64,000 nt of DNA, from NCBI GenBank assembly GCA_965220265.1, contig CBDCPM010000004.1:3782001-3846000 (forward strand). Reading direction: 5' to 3'. Shown piece by piece: positions 56,353 through 64,000 of this stretch (within the stretch, counting starts at the first letter, position 1; each line of letters starts with the position of its first letter). The translations under genes were made by a program, and so were the position numbers. Under the pieces are notes generated by a model. The model ran no database searches, was not told where the DNA came from, and saw nothing but the letters and a program-made list of their open reading frames with translations. Origin of the DNA: Bin87 sp965220265. GTDB lineage: Bacteria; Chloroflexota; Dehalococcoidia; Lucifugimonadales; UBA3495.

Positions 56353-56838
56353 ATGGAGGTCACCATCCACACCGACGGCGCCTGCCTGGGGAACCCGGGG
56401 CCGGGCGGCTACGGCGTTATCCTGGACCACCAGGGCCGCCGCAAGGAATTGTCCGGAGGATATTCCCTTACGACCAACAACCGGATGGAACTACTCGCCG
56501 CGATCGCCGGCCTCGAAAGCCTCACCCGACCCTGTCGGGTTACGCTTTATTCCGACTCCCGCTATCTCGTGGACGCCGTCAACAAGGGGTGGGCGGCGAA
56601 ATGGCGCAACAACGGCTGGATGCGCAACAAACGCGAGCCTGCGGTCAACCCCGACCTTTGGGAACGCTTGTTGGATCTGCTGGAACGACACCCCACAAAT
56701 TTCAATTGGGTGCGAGGGCACAGCGGAAATGCGGGCAACGAACGGTGCGACGCGTTGGCCACCGCCGCGGCACGGTGCAAAGATCTTCCCGACGACCCAG
56801 GCTATCCGCCGGTTGACGGTCGAAAATTGCCGTTATAG
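56353..56838 (+). CDS. rnhA: Ribonuclease HI
   Basis: A 161-residue RNase HI that degrades the RNA strand of RNA-DNA hybrids. Catalytic residues are visible: D8 (HTDGACLGNPGPGGYG), E46 (NNRMELLAA), D68 (YSDSRYLVDAV), D133 (NERCDALA), with the assisting H123 (VRGHSGNAGN). The basic protrusion is present (KGWAAKWRNNGWMRNKREPA). The start ATG 56353 is chosen because homology begins there; the longer upstream frame overlaps the previous gene. Full normal length. Confidence 0.95.
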   Translation: MEVTIHTDGACLGNPGPGGYGVILDHQGRRKELSGGYSLTTNNRMELLAAIAGLESLTRPCRVTLYSDSRYLVDAVNKGWAAKWRNNGWMRNKREPAVNPDLWERLLDLLERHPTNFNWVRGHSGNAGNERCDALATAAARCKDLPDDPGYPPVDGRKLPL

Positions 56839-56947
56839 CTTCCCAGCAAGGCAAAAAAAGGAGCGGCCGATCCCAAAGGGCGGAGTCGCTGGAGGAGCGG
56901 CTCACTACCGGTCGCTGGCCTACTATTTTATCCGCGCGGTCGTTCAG

Positions 56948-56977
56948 TTGCAACGGGCATCATAATTTCGCTACAAT
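56948..56977 (+). promoter_or_regulatory. Sigma-70-like promoter for EF-G-like gene
   Basis: TTGCAA (56948-56953), an 18-bp spacer and TACAAT (56972-56977), 43 bp ahead of the start codon at 57021. Confidence 0.55.
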
Positions 56978-57020
56978 CCGCTAATTGCAACCTGATTCAG
57001 GAACAGAAAGGGGAACCACC

Positions 57021-59048
57021 ATGGCCGTATCCGCCAGCACCATCCGCAACGTTGCCCTGCTCTCCCATAGCGGTGCGGGCAAGACCACCCTCGCCGAAAA
57101 CATTCTGTTCAATGCCAAAGTAATTAATCGTATCGGCAGAGTGGAGGACGGCAACACCGTTTCCGACTACGAACCCGAGGAAACCCGGCGGACTTCCAGT
57201 GTCCAGGCCAGCTTGCTGCGGATCAGCGATGGCGACAATAAGATCAACATGTTGGACACCCCGGGCTATGACGAGTTCATCGGCGAGGCGATTGCCGCGA
57301 TGCGGGTGGTTGAGTCCGCGTTGATACTGGTGGCCGCTGCATCCGGCGTTGACGTTGGAACCGAGCGTGCTTGGGGCATGGCCCAGGATCGCGGCATACC
57401 GGTGGCCTTCGTGCTGAACAAGATGGACCGCGAGAACGCCAACTTTGAGCGCAATGTCCAAGAGTTGCAGGATATATTCGGGAGCCGCTGCGTGCCGTTC
57501 CAGTTGCCCATCGGAGAAGCTCAAGACTTCACCGGCTTGGTCAGCGTGATAGACCCGCCTGCGGACATACCTGCAGGCATTATCGGCGACTTCGATGCGG
57601 CTCGCGAGCGGCTCATTGAGGCAGTGGCCGAATCGGATGACGCCCTCGCCGACAAATACCTGGAGGGGGAGGATATCTCCGCCGCTGAGGTAACCGCGGG
57701 CGCGCGTGAAGCCATTCGCAACGGTGACCTCATCCCGATTTTGCTCACTTCCGCGACACAGAATATCGGAGTGGACGAACTGGTTCAGGTGATGCACGAC
57801 TTCCTGCCGTCCCCGGCCGACATTCCTCAAACCTCTGGCGACGATGACGTCAAACCCGACGGTGCGGGTAGGGTTGCAGCGCTGGTGTTCAAGACAACAT
57901 CGGACCCGTTCGTGGGCAAACTGTCGATGTTCCGCGTATTCCGCGGGTCGATCAAGTCCAACGGCGAGACCTACAACGTCAATCGAAACCAGTCCGAACG
58001 GCTGGGCCAGCTCTATTTGCCCCAGGGCAGCAGCCAGGACAACGTGGCCGAGGTGGTGGCAGGCGATATCGGCGCCATAGGCAAGTTGGGCTCCACGCTG
58101 ACGGGCGACACCCTCTGCGCCAGCGATGCCCGGGTCACACTCTCCGGCATCAACTTCCCCAAGGGCTTTTACTCGCTCGCGGTTGTCCCGGCAACACAGG
58201 CAGATCTGGACAAAATGTCGACCTCATTGGCCAGGATAGTCGAAGACGACCCCAGCCTGCAGTTCACCCGCAATCCTGAAACCAACGAGAGTCTGTTGAC
58301 CGGTCTCGGCGAGGTTCAGATTGAGGTGGCACTTGACCGCATCAAGAGGAAGTTCGGCGCCAGCCTGAACACCAAACTGCCCGTTGTCCCGTATCGGGAG
58401 ACCATCACGCAGATCACCAACTCCGAGTATCGTCACAAGAAGCAGACCGGCGGCAGTGGGCAATACGGCCACGTGGTGCTCCGGCTGGAACCCAAGACAC
58501 GCGACGAAGGCTTCGAATTCGGCAACGAAGTCACTGGCGGTCGGGTACCGCGCGAACTGATACCGGCCGTGGAAAAAGGCGTAGTGAACACACTGAAAGA
58601 AGGGGTGCTCGCCGGCTTCCCCGTTGTCGATCTCAAAGCAATCATCTACGACGGCAGCACACACCCCGTTGACGGCAAACCGATCGCGTTCGAGATTGCC
58701 GGCAGCCAGGCCCTGCGTCAGGGGATGACCAAGGCGTCTCCGGTTCTGCTGGAGCCCATCGTCAAACTGTACGTCACGGTGCCCGAAACCTATACCGGAG
58801 ACATCATCAGCGACGTCAACAGCAAGCGCGGCCGGATCCTGGGCATGGTCCCCGAGGCCCGTTACACGATTATCGAGGCCGAAGTGCCCCAGGCCGAGGT
58901 GCTGCGGTACTCCCAAGACCTTCGCTCCATGACCGGCGGGCGCGGCTCGTATCGGTTCGAGTTCGGCCATTACGAACAGGTGCCGCAAAACATTGAGCAA
59001 CGGGTGATCGATACCGCCAAGCAGTCAAAGGCGGCAGCCACCGCGTAA
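57021..59048 (+). CDS. EF-G-like translation GTPase
   Basis: A 675-residue GTPase of the elongation factor G group. G1 HSGAGKTTLAENIL (GxxxxGKT form), switch II region LDTPGYDEFIGEAIAAM, G4 NKMDREN, then domain II (AALVFKTTSDPFVGKLSMFR), domain III, domain IV (YRHKKQTGGSGQYGHVVLRL) and domain V (ILGMVPEARYTIIEAEVPQA; MTGGRGSYRFEFGHYEQVPQ). The RTSSVQASLL switch I and shorter length match the EF-G-like paralogue often annotated FusA2 rather than the canonical str-operon EF-G. The start ATG follows AAAGGGGA. It has its own promoter and a strong terminator. Confidence 0.9.
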   Translation: MAVSASTIRNVALLSHSGAGKTTLAENILFNAKVINRIGRVEDGNTVSDYEPEETRRTSSVQASLLRISDGDNKINMLDTPGYDEFIGEAIAAMRVVESALILVAAASGVDVGTERAWGMAQDRGIPVAFVLNKMDRENANFERNVQELQDIFGSRCVPFQLPIGEAQDFTGLVSVIDPPADIPAGIIGDFDAARERLIEAVAESDDALADKYLEGEDISAAEVTAGAREAIRNGDLIPILLTSATQNIGVDELVQVMHDFLPSPADIPQTSGDDDVKPDGAGRVAALVFKTTSDPFVGKLSMFRVFRGSIKSNGETYNVNRNQSERLGQLYLPQGSSQDNVAEVVAGDIGAIGKLGSTLTGDTLCASDARVTLSGINFPKGFYSLAVVPATQADLDKMSTSLARIVEDDPSLQFTRNPETNESLLTGLGEVQIEVALDRIKRKFGASLNTKLPVVPYRETITQITNSEYRHKKQTGGSGQYGHVVLRLEPKTRDEGFEFGNEVTGGRVPRELIPAVEKGVVNTLKEGVLAGFPVVDLKAIIYDGSTHPVDGKPIAFEIAGSQALRQGMTKASPVLLEPIVKLYVTVPETYTGDIISDVNSKRGRILGMVPEARYTIIEAEVPQAEVLRYSQDLRSMTGGRGSYRFEFGHYEQVPQNIEQRVIDTAKQSKAAATA

Positions 59049-59071
59049 GAACGCGAGTATTACTTACGAGG

Positions 59072-59104
59072 ATGCGGCGGCCCAGTTTGGGCCGCCGCAT
59101 TTTT
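59072..59104 (+). terminator. Rho-independent terminator of EF-G-like gene
   Basis: Perfect 12-bp stem ATGCGGCGGCCC / GGGCCGCCGCAT with a 5-nt loop, followed by TTTT, 24 bp after the stop at 59048. Confidence 0.92.
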
Positions 59105-59111
59105 CCTCCGA

Positions 59112-59857
59112 TCAGAACTCAGGACGTTCGAACATCGCATTGAACAAGGTTTTATAGGTAAACATCAGCCTTTTGTTGGATGGCGTGCCCCCTGCCTTTC
59201 GCAAATTCTGCAGAATGCCTTCGCGGCATTCGTCGAACATTGCGTCCTTCATCAAGTCCTTCGCGTCGCGTACCAGGTCGGCCACACTCACCGCCTTCAA
59301 GAATTCAGCATACTGTTGGGGGAAGAGTTGCGGCGCAATCATTCGGCCTACAGATGCGTTTGGTGAATAGTGCAGGATCGAGCCTTTCAGGCGAGGCGTC
59401 CCCTGTTCACCCAGAAACGTTTCCACTCGACTTCCGACAGCGATCACTGGGACCTCGGGTTTAGACACTAGTGCGAGCTCTTTCTTTAGCAACGGATACC
59501 ACTTAGGCCACCTCTTGGAGGCAGTTTTCTTTGCTTGGCCGGTTGGCACCGCCCCTTTCGCCACATTGGTAATGAAGTACGTTAATCCCTCCTCACACAG
59601 AAAATTCCGCGCACTGTAATGCAGGGCGAAGTCGCCCACAGACGCACAAAAGTTCCTGATAGCAATAGGTGTACCGTCGGCAGTTCTGGCTGTCGATGGC
59701 TCCATCGCTACCAGCACGAAGTCAACCGGAGCTGTTGGTGGGACCGTGGGCAAGTAGTAGCTCTTGATCTCCGAGTTCTGAAAAAAGCTTCGTTGTCTTT
59801 TTTGACGCGCTCTCTGAACTCGAGTTCAAGAGCCTCGTACTCTTCATTAAAAGGCAT
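59112..59857 (-). pseudogene. Uracil-DNA-glycosylase-like protein, frameshift near N-terminus
   Basis: The main frame (59753-59112) has DFVLVAMEPSTARTADGTPI, RNFLCEEGLTYFITNVAKGA, EVPVIAVGSRVETFLGEQGT and ILHYSPNASVG. This succession (entry strand with EPS, internal TN, AVG strand, late H-x-S) recalls the uracil-DNA glycosylase fold; this is a tentative reading. The true start is probably ATG 59857 (MPFNEEYEALELEFRERVKK). It joins the main frame (QNSEIKSYYLPTVPP) only if the six-base run at 59781-59786 has one base more. Product about 248 residues. It may be intact if that run is mis-assembled. Confidence 0.5.
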
Positions 59858-59887
59858 TACTATCACCTACTCGGTCATCGGATTGAC

Positions 59888-61564
59888 CTAAAATCCCCAC
59901 GTAGGCTGGTATTCACCGAACACGTGGCGGAAAACACCCATCATTTCACCCAGCGTGGCTTCCGCCTTGACGGCCTCGATCAGCGGGTACATCAGGTTGG
60001 CCTCGCTGCCGGATCGCCGGGCCGCCGATTCCAGATCGCGCAAACGCGTTGCGACTTCGCGGTCACCACGCCGGCGCCTGACCTCGTTCAGATGGGCGAG
60101 GTGACGCTGTTCGCCGGCCTCGTCCACGCGGAGGATCGGGATCGACAGGCTGTCGTCGGCATCCACGTATTCGTTGACACCGACGGTGATGCGCTCTCTG
60201 CGGTCCTCTTCCTGCTGGTAGATGTAGGCAGCGTCGGCGATCTCTCGCTGGAAAAAGCCCGACTCCAGTGCCGGTATAACACCTCCCTGCCGATCGATCT
60301 GCTCGAAGTATTCGTAGGCGGCAGCCTCCACCTGGTTGGTCAGGGCCTCCACGAAATAGCTGCCACCCAGCGGGTCCACCGTATCAGTGACGCCCGTTTC
60401 GTGGGCGATGATCTGCTGGGTGCGCAGCGCCTGTAGGGCGGCCCCGGCCGATGGCAACGCCCAAGCCTCGTCCTTGCTGTTCGTGTGCAGCGACTGGCAG
60501 CCTCCCAACACCGCGGCAAGAGCCTGAAGGGAGACGCGGACCACGTTGTTCTCGGGTTGTTGCGCGGTCAACGACGCTCCGGAGGTCTGGGCGTGGAACC
60601 GCATCCACTTGGAGCGCTCGGTTTCGGCCCCGAAAGTCTCTTTCATCTCGCGCGCCCAGATGCGCCGGGCCGACCGGAACTTTGCGATCTCTTCGAAAAA
60701 GTCGTTGTGGACATTGAAGAAGAAACTCAGGCGGGGAGCAAAGTCGTCAACGACCATGCCTCGCTCGACGCAATGGCGCACGTATTCAAACCCGTCTCCC
60801 AGCGTGAACGCCAGTTCCTGCACTGCGTTGCTGCCCGCCTCCCGAATGTGGTATCCGCTGATGCTGACGGGGTTGAAACGGGGCATGCGGTGGGTGGCGA
60901 ACTCGACAGTATCGACCACCAGGCGCATCGAGGGATGGGGCGGGAAAATGTACTCGTTCTGAGCGATGTACTCCTTCAGGATGTCGTTCTGTAACGTGCC
61001 GCCCAGCGAATCGATCGCTGCCCCTTGCCGCTCTGCCGCGGCGATGTACATGGCCCAGATGATTGCAGCCGGACTGTTGATGGTCATCGAAGTGGTGACC
61101 TGGTCCAACGGTATGCCATCAAAGACCGTTTGCATGTCTTCCAGGCAGGACACGGCCACCCCGCATTTGCCAAATTCGCCGCGCGCCCGCTCATCGTCGT
61201 GGTCATAGCCGTACAAGGTCGGCATATCAAAGGCGACGCTCAGGCCGGTCTCTCCCTGGTCCAAAAGGAAACGGAACCGTTCGTTGGTTTCGGCGGGCTG
61301 CCCAAATCCGGCGAACATCCGCATCGTCCACAGCCTGGAGCGGTATCCGGCGGGATGCACACCCCGAAGATATGGATACTCGCCAGGCAGGCCGATGTCT
61401 TCAAGAAATTCGGTCTCGGACAAGTCCGTTGGACTGTAGGCCGGCGCCAGGGGCAACTGGCTCAGGGTCTTGTACGCAGTCTTGCGCCTGGGAGCAGCGT
61501 CGGCGCGTTGCCGCCACGCTTCCGTCCGTTCACGCATGATGTCGTCGTCTCTCGATATTGCCAC
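59888..61564 (-). CDS. Methylmalonyl-CoA mutase large subunit, without B12 domain
   Basis: A 558-residue catalytic (alpha) chain of the acyl-CoA mutase family. It has YPYLRGVHPAGYRSRLWTMR, FAGFGQPAETNERFRFLLDQ, GLSVAFDMPTLYGYD, TSMTINSPAAIIWAMYIAAA, NPVSISGYHIREAGSNAVQE, RFHAQTSGASLTAQQPENNV and DPLGGSYFVEALTNQ. It ends at FRHVFGEYQPTWGF without the DxHxxG cobalamin domain, so a separate small subunit, not in the window, is needed. The start is probably GTG 61564 (CAGGAGA upstream); ATG 61579 is the alternative. It interconverts methylmalonyl- and succinyl-CoA or a related pair. Confidence 0.93.
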   Translation of the reverse strand: MAISRDDDIMRERTEAWRQRADAAPRRKTAYKTLSQLPLAPAYSPTDLSETEFLEDIGLPGEYPYLRGVHPAGYRSRLWTMRMFAGFGQPAETNERFRFLLDQGETGLSVAFDMPTLYGYDHDDERARGEFGKCGVAVSCLEDMQTVFDGIPLDQVTTSMTINSPAAIIWAMYIAAAERQGAAIDSLGGTLQNDILKEYIAQNEYIFPPHPSMRLVVDTVEFATHRMPRFNPVSISGYHIREAGSNAVQELAFTLGDGFEYVRHCVERGMVVDDFAPRLSFFFNVHNDFFEEIAKFRSARRIWAREMKETFGAETERSKWMRFHAQTSGASLTAQQPENNVVRVSLQALAAVLGGCQSLHTNSKDEAWALPSAGAALQALRTQQIIAHETGVTDTVDPLGGSYFVEALTNQVEAAAYEYFEQIDRQGGVIPALESGFFQREIADAAYIYQQEEDRRERITVGVNEYVDADDSLSIPILRVDEAGEQRHLAHLNEVRRRRGDREVATRLRDLESAARRSGSEANLMYPLIEAVKAEATLGEMMGVFRHVFGEYQPTWGF

Positions 61565-61709
61565 TGGTATCTCCTGCATAAGCGGGGCCGCTCGGAACCC
61601 CGGTCCTAGGGTACGTTCGGCTTGAAACGTATGGAAACGGCGGGACACAAGCTTTGCGGGGTAGTATATCGCACAGGCACTGAGCGGCGACTATCAAGAG
61701 GAGCATCGC

Positions 61710-61743
61710 CCTCACGCAATACCCAATTGGGTATTGCGTGAGG
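61710..61743. repeat. 34-bp perfect palindrome
   Basis: CCTCACGCAATACCCAA followed directly by its exact complement TTGGGTATTGCGTGAGG, no loop. It lies 146 bp upstream of the mutase start, beside REP-like sequence. It could form a cruciform or be the centre of a mobile palindromic repeat. Confidence 0.9.
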
Positions 61744-61820
61744 CGAAGCGACGTAGCGATCCGCCCGCCGGGACGACGTATCGTTCGCCAACGAGATTGC
61801 CGCGCTTCGCTCGCGATGAC
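61744..61820. repeat. REP-like sequence, copy 1
   Basis: Ends in ATTGCCGCGCTTCGCTCGCG then ATGAC, a widespread bacterial intergenic motif. The same 25-bp block recurs at 62649-62673. GGAGCATCGCC flanks both sites (61702-61712 region and 62715-62725 region). Confidence 0.65.
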
Positions 61821-62132
61821 AGCAGAAAGGACGCTGGCATTGACCATGCAACGGGCGCTCGCAATGACAGCAGAAAGGACGCTGGCATTGACCATGCAAC
61901 GGGCGCTCGCAATGACAACAGAAAGGACGCTGGCATTGACCATGCAACGGGCGCTCGCAATGACAGCAGAAAGGACGCTGGCATTGACCATGCAACGGGC
62001 GCTCGCAATGACAACAGAAAGGACGCTGGCATTGACCATGCAACGGGCGCTCGCAATGACAACAGAAAGGACGCTGGCATTGACCATGCAACGGGCACTC
62101 GCAATGACAACGAAACGGGCGCTCGCAATGAC
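61821..62132. repeat. 48-bp tandem repeat, six units
   Basis: Units begin at 61821, 61869, 61917, 61965, 62013 and 62061, each about AGCAGAAAGGACGCTGGCAT plus TGACCATGCAACGGGCGCTC plus GCAATGAC. Units alternate between AGCAG and AACAG at the second base. A partial unit ends at 62132. The period is a multiple of three, so all frames stay open and give repetitive frames on both strands; none has a credible start or product. The unit contains the GCTCGCAATGAC core of the REP-like motif, so the array probably grew from it. Confidence 0.93.
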
Positions 62133-62586
62133 CGTTTGAACGCAAGTGGGTACGTGCCAGATGCGTCGGATAGTTGGTGCGGCCAGGTTCTCGGTGCAGT
62201 CAGGTTCTCGGTGCGGTGATTTGGTTGTCGGAGCGGTGATTTGGTTCGTTCTGCCAGAGCCTGATGGTCGTTGGCTAGCCCCACGGCCGGGGTGGTACGC
62301 AAAGATTTAACCCCTGTTTCGGATCACTGCGGGCAGACCACGAGGGTCATGGCCGCATCTCCCAGGATAGTGGCGTCTCCTGTGGCCGCTTGGGACCGCG
62401 CCGGCGAGTTTCCCGGGTGGGAACGGCGGCGGTCCCTGTCGTCGTACGACCAGGTATTGCGATTTTGATGCTAACGGATGGCCGTGAACGACCGTATGGC
62501 TCTGGCTGAGCGAATTATCATCTGACCGGATTGATTATGGAACAGGAGTTCGTAGCTGTCAAGAGGGGGTGTTGCTGCCGCGTACC
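62133..62586. other. 450 bp without a recognised gene
   Basis: It holds short imperfect repeats (AGGTTCTCGGTGC twice near 62184-62217, CGGTGATTTGGTT twice near 62214-62246) and no credible coding frame. It may be a decayed IS remnant. Confidence 0.4.
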
Positions 62587-62588
62587 AT

Positions 62589-62713
62589 CAGGCGTACCCA
62601 GTTTGGCATTGGGCAGGACGAAGCGGCGACGGCTCTTCCGGCGACGAGATTGCCGCGCTTCGCTCGCAATGACACGGGATAGGGCGCTCGCAATGACCAA
62701 CTGGGTACGCCTG
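62589..62713. repeat. REP-like composite element, copy 2
   Basis: Bounded by inverted arms CAGGCGTACCCAGTTTGG (62589-62606) and CCAACTGGGTACGCCTG (62697-62713), identical apart from one extra T. It encloses GAGATTGCCGCGCTTCGCTC (62647-62666) and two copies of GCTCGCAATGAC. It is similar in build to the palindrome plus REP block at 61710-61820. Confidence 0.7.
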
Positions 62714-62786
62714 AGGAGCATCGCCGCCGTGACGCTGGAAAGTCGTCCTCGTGCTGCGCCGGTCATGCTCGTTCGCAACCCCGAAG

Positions 62787-62901
62787 GTAACTGTTCAGAC
62801 TTGAGGGGTTCTTCGGCCTTTCCGACTGGTTGTGGACGGGTGGCCAAGCACAGAATCTGTTTTGCAAACCGATCTCGTCCCCTCAAACGTGAACAGTTAC
62901 C
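62787..62901. mobile_element. IS66-like MITE, copy 3
   Basis: 115 bp with ends GTAACTGTTCAGACTTGAGG and CCTCAAACGTGAACAGTTAC, the same as copy 2. Target duplication CCCCGAAG (62779-62786 and 62902-62909). The interior is only loosely similar to copies 1 and 2. It lies 53 bp upstream of the thioredoxin selenoprotein candidate, so it may have altered its promoter. Confidence 0.92.
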
Positions 62902-62954
62902 CCCGAAGGCACGCTGTGCCACGACTTTCAAAAGTGTGCTAGGGTAGATATGTC

Positions 62955-63686
62955 ATGAAGCGTGGGAAACCCATCATGCCCATCGTTGCGAGCGAAGTGT
63001 CTCGTCAATCCCTTCTACGCATTGCGCTTCTGGTGGCCGTGTTGGCTGTTTGCGCAGCGCTGGTGGCTTGCGAGCAAACAGCCACAGAAGCGCCGGACAG
63101 TGACTACGGGGCTACCGTTGAAGCGTTGTTGCCCACCGTCGATCCCACGGTGTCGCCCACTCCGACATCGGCCCCACCCACCGACATGCCGGCGCCAACG
63201 TATACCCCGAGGCCTCAGCCCACCTATACACCCTGGCCCATGCCGACCAAGGCTGCGACCGAAGACCGGCAACGGGCGATACCGTTCGACGCGCAGATGC
63301 TGGGCGGATCGGAATTTTCGCTGCGGGAAGCCTACGGTTCGCCAACCCTTCTGGCATTTTGGGCTCCCTGGTGACCACACTGTGGGCGGGAGTTGCCCGC
63401 CGTAGCATCCCTCTACCGGGAAAAACTGGATGCCGCCGGTATCGATGTGATCGGAGTTTCGCAGTTCAACACCTCCGAGGCGGCAACGGTCGCATTTGTG
63501 GAGCGCAATCAGCTCACCTTCCCCAACGTATATGACGAACAGGCCCAACTGGCTGGGGCATATGGCATCAGGGGAGTCCCCAGCTACGTGTTCATCGACA
63601 AACAGGGCCGGATCGCCCATGTCAGCTCTGGAGCGCGGGGCGTCGATTTGATCGAGTCCTGGCTGGACCAACTATCAGCGGAATAA
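62955..63686 (+). CDS. TlpA-like thioredoxin lipoprotein, candidate selenoprotein (UxxC)
   Basis: One frame of 243 codons with a single internal TGA at 63372-63374. The N-terminus is a lipoprotein signal (RIALLVAVLAVCAALVAC, lipobox LVAC), followed by a Pro/Thr-rich linker (TPTSAPPTDMPAPTYTPRPQ) and a thioredoxin fold: FSLREAYGSPTLLAFWAPW-TGA-PHCGRELPAVASLY, IDVIGVSQFN, YGIRGVPSYVFIDKQGRIAH (cis-Pro). TGA stands exactly where TlpA/ResA proteins have the first Cys of WCxxC, and the second Cys (codon 63381) is kept. Similarity continues unbroken to 63686, and a SECIS-like hairpin starts 10 nt after the TGA. Selenocysteine is the best reading; a Cys-to-stop mutation is the alternative. It is extracytoplasmic, probably a thiol/disulfide or peroxide reductase. 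Confidence 0.78.
63385..63401 (+). promoter_or_regulatory. Putative bacterial SECIS hairpin
   Basis: Stem GGCGGG / CCCGCC with loop AGTTG. The loop starts 17 nt after the TGA (16 nt between), within the 16-37 nt window reported for bacterial SECIS elements, and has G in its first two positions followed by U, as the consensus asks. The stem is short (6 bp), so the evidence is supportive, not decisive. Confidence 0.55.
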
Positions 63687-63774
63687 TTTGCGTCGGGATT
63701 CACTGATCGTCATCTCTTGCGCCGATCAACTATTGACCGTACAATTGTTCGTAATTCGAACATGAGGTCGCAAA

Positions 63775-64000
63775 ATGAGCGCTTATCCTGCTGCACAAAA
63801 GAACAATGGCTCCATGGTACCGACCGACGCACCCCGCATGATAGCAAGGTGGGAGCGATTGGGCCGTCCTGCCATCGAGTTGGAGCCCGGGGTCATCGTG
63901 AGCAACCTGGAACGATGGTTGTACAACAACCCGCCGGCACCGGGACCGACCCTCGGAAGAATTCGAGAATACCTGTACGTCGACACTTTCGGCATTAGTG
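63775..64000 (+). CDS. Hypothetical protein, 3' end outside window
   Basis: An open frame from ATG 63775 to the window edge: MSAYPAAQKNNGSMVPTDAP, RMIARWERLGRPAIELEPGV, IVSNLERWLYNNPPAPGPTL and REYLYVDTFG. The composition is protein-like and the frame is not overlapped by a better one. I do not recognise it. Upstream, GTTCG-TAATT-CGAAC (63747-63761) is a small dyad that could be an operator. Confidence 0.4.
   Translation, partial: MSAYPAAQKNNGSMVPTDAPRMIARWERLGRPAIELEPGVIVSNLERWLYNNPPAPGPTLGRIREYLYVDTFGIS

Noticed and set aside
61821..62132. Regular 48-bp repeats as a possible CRISPR array
   Set aside because: Units are directly adjacent with no unique spacers, and there are no cas genes; it is a simple tandem repeat.
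61606..62302. Repetitive open frames on both strands as a repeat protein
   Set aside because: They exist only because the 48-bp period is divisible by three; no start signal, and the six frames are equally open.
63367..63374. TGA at 63372 as the true end of a short lipoprotein, with a separate small gene at 63393
   Set aside because: The thioredoxin fold is split exactly at the redox motif, both parts share one frame, and the second part has no independent ribosome-binding site.

Overview
The window is GC-rich bacterial DNA. Its gene content (stand-alone CoxL-type molybdenum hydroxylase, LLM flavin monooxygenase, CaiB/BaiF CoA-transferase, GMC oxidoreductase, CitE-like lyase, split methylmalonyl-CoA mutase, EthD-like barrels, huge FtsX-like permeases) resembles Chloroflexota of the SAR202/Dehalococcoidia type, perhaps host-associated given the insertion-sequence load. 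That assignment is inference; the window holds no rRNA or other marker that fixes it.

Layout. (1) 1-27.2 kb is an accessory island and an insertion-sequence graveyard. Elements of at least eight families (IS5 in several groups, IS66, IS1182, IS1380, IS701, IS630, IS21, ISAs1), a miniature IS66-like element and a non-autonomous IS701 derivative have landed in one another and in a cargo of defence-type genes. That cargo is an ImmA/IrrE-like peptidase with a PIN-like protein, a DUF6361 gene, a superfamily 1 helicase with a C-terminal TPR region (now in five pieces over 8.5 kb), a DUF2806-like gene, and a replication-relaxation-like gene overlapping a HEAT-repeat gene. Most junctions can be read to the base, because target duplications are present and the host reading frames close exactly once the inserts are removed. 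(2) 27.3-31.7 kb: GatC-like protein with amidase, aldo/keto reductase, GMC oxidoreductase. (3) 31.7-36.7 kb: an AAA ATPase gene split by an IS5 copy, then three abutting elements. (4) 36.8-63.7 kb: mostly intact chromosomal genes: EthD-like barrel; a copper/cytochrome oxidase assembly pair; LLM monooxygenase; two FtsX-like permeases of about 1140 residues; CitE and CaiB; a FAD oxidase, membrane protein and membrane sulfite-oxidase-like operon; a CoxL-type hydroxylase with a carboxymuconolactone decarboxylase-like protein, a double EthD-like protein and RNase HI; an EF-G-like GTPase with clear promoter and terminator; a putative uracil-DNA-glycosylase-like gene; and a methylmalonyl-CoA mutase large subunit. 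(5) 61.7-62.9 kb: a repeat cluster with a 34-bp perfect palindrome, six 48-bp tandem repeats, REP-like pieces and a third miniature element.

The most interesting single gene is at 62955-63686. It encodes a TlpA-like thioredoxin lipoprotein whose first redox-active Cys position is an in-frame UGA (W-UGA-P-H-C), followed at the expected distance by a hairpin fitting the bacterial SECIS pattern. It is a strong selenoprotein candidate. The second theme is the reconstructable helicase-TPR gene and the replication-relaxation/HEAT pair, both candidate defence or mobile-element systems.

A caution: several frames break at homopolymer runs (22369-22373, 24202-24205, 59781-59786 and others). Some are probably programmed frameshifts in transposases. 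Others could be decay or assembly errors.
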